A stretch of 30,326 bases of DNA. Source: Apostichopus californicus (Eukaryota > Echinodermata > Holothuroidea > Aspidochirotida > Stichopodidae). The DNA lies in NCBI GenBank assembly GCA_020650975.1, contig JAIPMN010007351.1, forward strand, positions 1-30,326, written 5' to 3'. Under the pieces are notes generated by a model. The model made no database searches, was not told the DNA's origin, and saw nothing but the letters and a program-made list of their open reading frames with translations. Shown piece by piece: positions 24,754-30,326 of this stretch. The stretch's first letter is position 1. Every line of letters starts with the position of its first letter. The position numbers and the translations under genes were made by a program.

Positions 24754-25964
24754 GTTATGGGCATCCAACATATCGCCAGCCCACTACAGACTCAGTACTG
24801 ATTTATTGTCTTGAGAAGAGGACTGATTGGCTTACATACGTTTTCTTTCTCACCGGTTTGCATCGGCATCTAGTGATTTTATATCTGTCTTCATAAAGAC
24901 TAATTCATCCTCTGAATCAAGTAAAGTTGAATTAAAAGTACTATAAAACACGTACAACAGTGATAGAACCTGGGCACAAAGACCAAACAGTCCATTCTCA
25001 ACCCCAGTTCCTTTTCATCGAGTTGTCACCCGGTATGATAATGATGTCAACAACGGTAATATACGATACATACAATAGGTTTACACAATCAGAGCCGTAC
25101 ATCTCTATATACGGCGCCGGTGTACATTAGACTTATACATTAACATAGAGCGCCATCGTTCCAGGCGTTTTTTTATATTTTAGTGTGTATATAATCATAA
25201 CACGTGTTGTAAATATGTTAGCTTTCCTCGTAGTCCTGAGATATTATATCGAGTCAATAAAGAGCAAATGATGCGATAACGTCGATGAAGAAATAAGAAA
25301 AGTAACTTAAGTCCACGAAGTACCTTTGCCATTCTTAAGGTCCAAAAAAAACCCATCTTTTCCACTTTTAATTTCAATTTTACGCCTATCCGTCGAAAAG
25401 GAAAGTGCCACGGTTACGTCACGGTTCGTGCATTCTTACAATGAGGTGTATTACGTACTTAGTGTTATCAAAGCAACCACTGCCAGTGGCTCGTTTCATT
25501 ATTAACAATAGACAGCTTTTCAATCATTATCCAGTTCGATTTTCAAAGCGTGTGGAGGTACTCTTCGCTGCGTTCTGCTGGCATAAGGTTGATAACGGTA
25601 GACGAAGCTTGTGTGAAAATTAAACACATGCTAATTTACCACACGGATAAAAATACTACTTGAATTGACATTACGGGAAAACGTCTCCATGCGATGGGGG
25701 AATAGATTGGGAGCAAATAGATGTTAACAGTGTCGGTCGTTAATGAGCTGCTTGCGTTGTTAAACACTTGTGTACTGTTTGTATGTCACACCTTTTACAC
25801 TAGTTGCTGAGGATAGCGTGTATGTAGGTGAGTTAAACGTAATGAATCGTGGATGAACTTGATCAAAGTCTTGTGGAGGAAGCCAACAGAAGCTGTCAAG
25901 TAATACTTGTGATATTTCTACTTTCGGGATACTTTCACCGGACTGTGTACATTTTATTTTGAAA
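24754..25964. other. Upstream region of the PTB gene
   Basis: No exon is recognised. It contains the second palindromic 26-mer and, at about 25412-25423, GGTTACGTCACG, which includes a CRE/ATF-like TTACGTCA site. An in-frame TGA at 25860-25862 closes the PTB frame upstream, and no ATG lies in that frame between it and 25965. Transcription start is not determinable. Confidence 0.45.
25090..25115. repeat. Palindromic 26-mer, copy 2
   Basis: CAGAGCCGTACATCTCTATA then TACGGC differs from the copy at 22425-22450 at two positions, both within the central part. Orientation is the same. About 850 bases separate it from the PTB gene start. Confidence 0.6.
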
Positions 25965-27020
25965 ATGTCGATATTTAGACGACGTTCCCGTGGCTCTTTT
26001 CAGCCAAATTGCGGTGAACACAGGCTACCAGCTTATTACCTGGGAAAGCACCCCGCAAAAGGAAAGGTTGGTTTGACTGTTATCCAAGGTCCCGTAGCTG
26101 CTCTCTATAACCAATTTAGAGAAACGGCTGCTAAACGTGTTTTACTCGAAGTAAAAAACGAAGGCCTCTGGATCAAACATACCAGTGAAGCTGCAGGCGG
26201 TAAACTAGCTAGGAGACACACGGTTGGTAAAGGAAGTAACTTGGGAAATAGATCCAACAGCTCTTTCACCATAGCAACAGAAGACATCTCATTTGGAGCA
26301 GTGGATTCCAGTCAGAGGAAAGTGTTTGCTATAATAGTCCGCAAAACTGAGCCCGAGGATGATTTTCCATGGGAGTGCCATGCCTTCTTATGTAATACAC
26401 ATCCAGATGCAAAACAGTTAACTCTCAATCTCGTCGCCTCCTTTCAAAAGCTGGCGCAATCTAAGGATGTAGGCGTGGATGCACCCTCCCCTAACACAAT
26501 GCACGTCTTTACGGAGAATTTGTCGCCGAAGAATCCGAGAGGGGACGCTGGTACGAATAACGTTACAACGTTAAAAATCACCTTTAATGTTGAACAGATT
26601 GATACCAGTGAGCCGTCGGAATACAATCGCAACAGACACATATCCAAGATTTTATCTCAAAAGGAAACGTCACCATTTAAAGATAAATCGAAGCCGGGCG
26701 AAGACAAACAGAACAGTGTCCGACTCTCTGGGTCATCTGACAAGGAAAATGAAAGCTCCGATTCGGACATTTTCGATGAACCCGCAGTCAAGCCCCGAAC
26801 GTCCCTGGTCGCGGTCAACACTGGACTGACTCAGTTGACTCGAGTCCAAGAAGACGGATCAGATGAGGAGACACAAATGGCGATAGCAAATGAAGTGCCC
26901 GACCAGGCAGTAACTGATACCGCCCAAAAATCATCGTCGCCGAAACCAACGAGAACAAAACCAAAACCAAGGAAGAAGAAAACAGTAAGGTTTACAGCAG
27001 AGATAAATTACATAGAATGA
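25965..27020 (+). CDS. PTB/PID-domain adaptor-like protein, 351 aa, single exon
   Basis: Residues about 20-165 look like a phosphotyrosine-binding (PTB/PID) fold: strand motif YYLGKHP at 24-30, a helix-forming stretch VAALYNQF, VLLEVKNEGLWIKH, then after a basic loop FTIATEDISFGAVDSSQRKV and FAIIVRK, ECHAFLC at 137-143 and the closing helix QLTLNLVASFQKLAQ. The pattern CHA-helix is shared with PID1 and FAM43-type proteins, but I cannot assign orthology. FAM43A, like this gene, is known to be uninterrupted. Residues 165-351 are low-complexity, with acidic ENESSDSDIFDE (261-272), and end in a basic tail with KKKTVRF (337-343), which fits the RVxF docking motif for protein phosphatase 1. ATG at 25965 is chosen over the near-cognate TTG at 25959; context is AAAATGT. 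Likely a cytoplasmic adaptor; partners unknown. Confidence 0.85.
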   Translation: MSIFRRRSRGSFQPNCGEHRLPAYYLGKHPAKGKVGLTVIQGPVAALYNQFRETAAKRVLLEVKNEGLWIKHTSEAAGGKLARRHTVGKGSNLGNRSNSSFTIATEDISFGAVDSSQRKVFAIIVRKTEPEDDFPWECHAFLCNTHPDAKQLTLNLVASFQKLAQSKDVGVDAPSPNTMHVFTENLSPKNPRGDAGTNNVTTLKITFNVEQIDTSEPSEYNRNRHISKILSQKETSPFKDKSKPGEDKQNSVRLSGSSDKENESSDSDIFDEPAVKPRTSLVAVNTGLTQLTRVQEDGSDEETQMAIANEVPDQAVTDTAQKSSSPKPTRTKPKPRKKKTVRFTAEINYIE

Positions 27021-27471
27021 ACTTACAGGCCTATGTGATGACTGACTTGTCGAATTCCTTTTTATTCCGGCATCCATTTTGTTTACGAATATAATGATAC
27101 CAAGATGAATGGTTTCCTGCTTTCGGAATTTCGACGAATATAAACCAAACGCTGTTTATTTGATGGAGATGTTTCCCTATTCCGTCACATGCTAACTACA
27201 TCCGTCTCACTGTAAGCCAAATACTAAGGATTTCATTGGTTATGATACTGCATCTAATTACAACAACGGTAAAAATGTATGAACGTTTCTGTCGAGTGGT
27301 TCCCACGGTGATAGAGACCAAATTATGCTCCGACGTTGTGCATTTTCATAGTCAATGTACTTGTTATGAATATGTTCATCTTTTTTATTTTAATTGTAGG
27401 TGAATGCTATTAAATGAGCACAGCTATACATTTATCACTGTATTATTATAGCAAATTATGTCAATGTAACT

Positions 27472-27477
27472 AATAAA
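27472..27477 (+). terminator. Candidate polyadenylation signal
   Basis: AATAAA lies about 450 bases after the PTB stop codon. Further AATAAA hexamers are at 28042-28047 and 30204-30209, so the true cleavage site is not settled by sequence. Confidence 0.4.
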
Positions 27478-27769
27478 TGAATTACTCTGAGGTCACTGGC
27501 AATCCTTCCTGGCAAGCGAAGTCTATATGATCTCCATGGCAACCATTCAAACCTATGGAATTGCAAATTTGTTCTTTATCGACATCATTCCACAAAAAGT
27601 CATTTTTTGCATAATTTCAATAGCGGTATACGTGAAGTAAAATATTTGCAACTTTTCTAGCGTTATGAATTCTACTGGACGTGTTATACTATTTAAGTAA
27701 CAACGTTACATCAATGACTATGCTTAATTAGTCGTTCTGTCAGTTTAAAGGTCATTATTTAATGGACCC

Positions 27770-28692
27770 AAATATGCTAGAAAAGTCATAACGGTCATTA
27801 ACGCTCCAACTTCAACAATCATTATATTCACCCTTAAAGTGCTTTGTCTCACTGAAAACATTTACTTGTTTAATTGAACACTCCCCAATGTGTGAAAGTA
27901 ATATTAGAGATGTCGAACTACCAGGAACTTTGAAAACTTCTAAACTTTCTATAGTATTGTTAGCATGCTTAAACTTTGGGCCAATATTAATGACCGTTAA
28001 TACATACTTCGTGTAGGTATAAACTGTATATCCAACATTTCAATAAATTATTATGTTTATGGCCTCATGCAGTAAATAGGCCATTGGGTTATATATTGAG
28101 TTCGTTGATATATGGTTGGATGGTTTTCGTTTTCCAAAGTCATTGTGTATATAGTTATATATACAGAACTTTTGAGAAACCTATGCGTGATCTTTTGATC
28201 CTATTTTATCTGAACTTTACTACTAATTTAAAACGACTGCACACTGGTGAAAACACACGTTTACTCTGCGGGGACCTATAGTAAAATGTGTTAAAAATAC
28301 CAGTTGATGAATTGGTTATTAGAACAACATAGCATCAGCATTAAGAATACTCCTTTTGTGCGTGTTCACTGCTACAAAACATGTCATCACTGTTCTGTTA
28401 AGTTTACCATACGGCGAACTCTTTGTACTAAACTTGTAACTGTTATTGTACTAAAGTATATATGAGCCCCGTACAGTATAATCTCCATATTACAAAGAAA
28501 TATGCCTTTAGCAATGTAGCAGTATGTAATTGACTGTGAAATTCTGATTGTTACTATTCTTAAAATCTTTTTATACGTTGCCTATATAGCCTATACCATA
28601 TACGGTATTGTGAGTGACAAACAGTTAATGGATGGGAGACAGTCAAATGTATCTTGATACGGTGACCGTTAATTGACTTTTCTAGCATATTT
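27770..28692. repeat. Long-spaced inverted repeat in the 3' flank
   Basis: AAATATGCTAGAAAAGTCA at 27770-27788 recurs exactly inverted at 28674-28692. Both arms continue with TAACGGTCA after a two-base offset. A related 13-mer, TTAATGACCGTTA (27987-27999), is inverted against 27790-27802. It may be the ends of a 0.9-kb MITE; no target duplication is seen. Confidence 0.65.
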
Positions 28693-30312
28693 AGTGGCGT
28701 TGTTGGTACTTGTGCGATCAATCAGCCAATTTCAATGGTTACGGTACAGCCTTGTTGTATCATGTAATCAGTTGCATGTTTAGCTTAGCTATGAGCTCAA
28801 TTTCTTCCACGGATCTTTGATATGGTCCTAGTGTGTATATATCTTCCTGCTTTGAACGCACATGGTGATTGATATGCTTGAATTTACAAGTATGCAAGTG
28901 GTTCATTGATATATGCCTACTTAAAGGTCTGCTGTATAGACCCTAGAACTATAGAACTATAGCACGCTATCATGGAAGAGTTTCTTGAGATTACGCAATC
29001 GACATGCCTTTGTCGTAAAATGACCTCTTTTTACCAAGTAGTCTGCAACGCCTGCCACATATTTTCTTGTATGAGGGTCTTTGTGTGAACGTTGTATGAT
29101 TAACTACTCTGTAGACATGTACATAATTCCCACACAGTGTTTACACAAAGAGCCTAATGGTGTTAAGAAGCTATGCAGGCTAATTGTAAAGCCTGAGGTC
29201 GATTTACGACCGTGGCAGGTAGATTACGTAGATTACGTAATCACAAAACATTCCTATCTATATAGCGTGCTATTATAATTGGAGCCAATGAAGTAGATCT
29301 TTAAAGTAGCTCACAAGATGTCCACTTCCAATGCTCACTGCGGTGAGTTATGTAACAGTTTTAAAAGGACATTTTTTCTTTGTCTGTGAAAGAGAAGTTT
29401 CGTATTTTGATAGTCTGATAAAGCTATGAAACAGTAGTCCACATTGTGTCTGTATCCGACGCCATGTTGGAATTGCCTATACTGTTTATTTGTATCAAGT
29501 TTGTCAGTATATGGAGGTAGGGTCTGTTTTCAAATGATACGGTAGTTTGTGCGTTATTCTTAAGGTTTATAATGTGACAGACAATATCTTTACTTTCATT
29601 TTACTTCAAAGGTACGCTTTGCGAGAAAGTTTGAGAAATAATGTCTCAACTTTTGATGGTTAAGTAAGTTAATGCAACGCCTGATTTTACCTTACATTAT
29701 TAAATTATAAAAATAGACAAATATCTTCATATTTGGCAACTTCATCATTTGTGCAACTTTGATTCCGGAATAACCGGTCATTATACTTCAAGCACTTGTC
29801 ATACACTGTTGTATACAGTGTAATATAAAGTTGTTATGGGTTTCATCACCATGTTAACAGGGACGAAGAAATGTTTCAATGTGTGTTTTACTGATTAGTA
29901 TTAAAGTAAGTTTAAAGGAACCATTATATTGACGCCTTCCACAACTTCGGACGTCCTTCCAATATTACAAACTTTTAATCCAAAATGCACACCAATTGTA
30001 CGCTACTTGAATACGATAACATTGTGCTGGAACGCCTTTGTATACCGCCAAGAGTCCGCACTGCAAGGATGGCTAGTCAAATAACGCGTGCATCATACAA
30101 TATATGCATTACCTTTTAGTGAGTTACTGTGTGCCATGATTCCTCCCTATACGCCCTGACTCAACAGGCTTTGGCTTTGTTATTGCTACAGCCGTTTGAA
30201 TACAATAAAAGACTGCGTATAGCACAACACAAAAAGAAAATCGATTTGGTCACTTGTTCTACTAAGCTGCAGCCTCTGCACTTATAGTGTGCATGGCCTA
30301 TTGAGTAGAATG

Positions 30313-30326
30313 ATATATATATATAT
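30313..30326. repeat. AT dinucleotide microsatellite at window edge
   Basis: ATATATATATATAT continues to the last base of the window, so its length is unknown. Confidence 0.9.

Larger units (their letters stand above)
27021..30326. other. 3' flank of the PTB gene, no further gene seen
   Basis: Short open frames here (for example 28084-28281 and 29081-29278) show no family resemblance or coding bias I can recognise. The stretch is AT-rich with AATAAA candidates, an inverted repeat and a terminal AT dinucleotide run. A long 3' UTR could occupy the first part. Confidence 0.5.

Noticed and set aside
25959-25964. Start of the PTB gene at TTG 25959
   Set aside because: It is a near-cognate codon six bases before a good ATG. 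A eukaryotic start at ATG 25965 is far more likely.
28955-29275. Possible element bounded by ATAGCACGCTAT and its inverse
   Set aside because: Only about 12 bp match and no target duplication was found; indistinguishable from chance in AT-rich DNA.
1-30326. tRNA, rRNA or snRNA genes
   Set aside because: No cloverleaf with A and B boxes, rRNA core or Sm-type snRNA was recognised on either strand by reading. A covariance-model scan would be needed to exclude small ones.

Overview
The window is nuclear DNA from an animal. It is AT-rich, has long GT-AG introns, many private minisatellites, truncated CR1/L2/jockey-type LINE tails and hAT-like DNA-transposon ends. The repeat style and the divergence of the main gene from the vertebrate protein suggest a marine invertebrate, perhaps a deuterostome such as an echinoderm. 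That placement is inference and weak.

Layout. (1) Positions 1119-21974 on the minus strand hold the first 17 coding exons of Integrator complex subunit 2 (INTS2). All 17 join in one continuous frame (2742 nt, 914 codons) through canonical GT-AG introns. The last roughly 290 codons expected from the human protein (1204 residues) lie beyond position 1. (2) Positions 22000-25960 are a gene-poor interval with a MITE that has perfect ends and a 9-bp target duplication, a strong hairpin, a palindromic 26-mer occurring twice and a cluster of hAT-like termini. (3) Positions 25965-27020 on the plus strand hold an uninterrupted 351-codon gene for a PTB/PID-domain protein with a C-terminal RVxF-like motif. 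It is divergent to INTS2. (4) Positions 27021-30326 are its 3' flank: candidate polyadenylation signals, a 19-bp perfect inverted repeat about 0.9 kb apart, and no recognisable further gene.

The INTS2 introns carry several unrelated tandem arrays (units of 94, about 107-111, about 32, 16, about 31 and about 30 bp), four LINE 3' fragments, one hAT-like element with both ends, a weaker MITE candidate and one lone hAT-like end.

The most unusual structure is the array in intron 11 (about 5430-6770). Its unit is a copy of the 3' splice site of exon 12 plus the first 36 coding bases of that exon. About a dozen AG acceptors, each with a pyrimidine tract, are therefore stacked directly upstream of the true one. 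No decoy acceptor gives an in-frame product: most shift the frame, and the three frame-neutral ones run into the TAG of the true acceptor.

Function. INTS2 is a scaffold subunit of the nuclear Integrator complex (snRNA 3'-end processing and promoter-proximal termination by RNA polymerase II). The PTB gene is probably a cytoplasmic adaptor. Nothing in the sequence links the two beyond adjacency.
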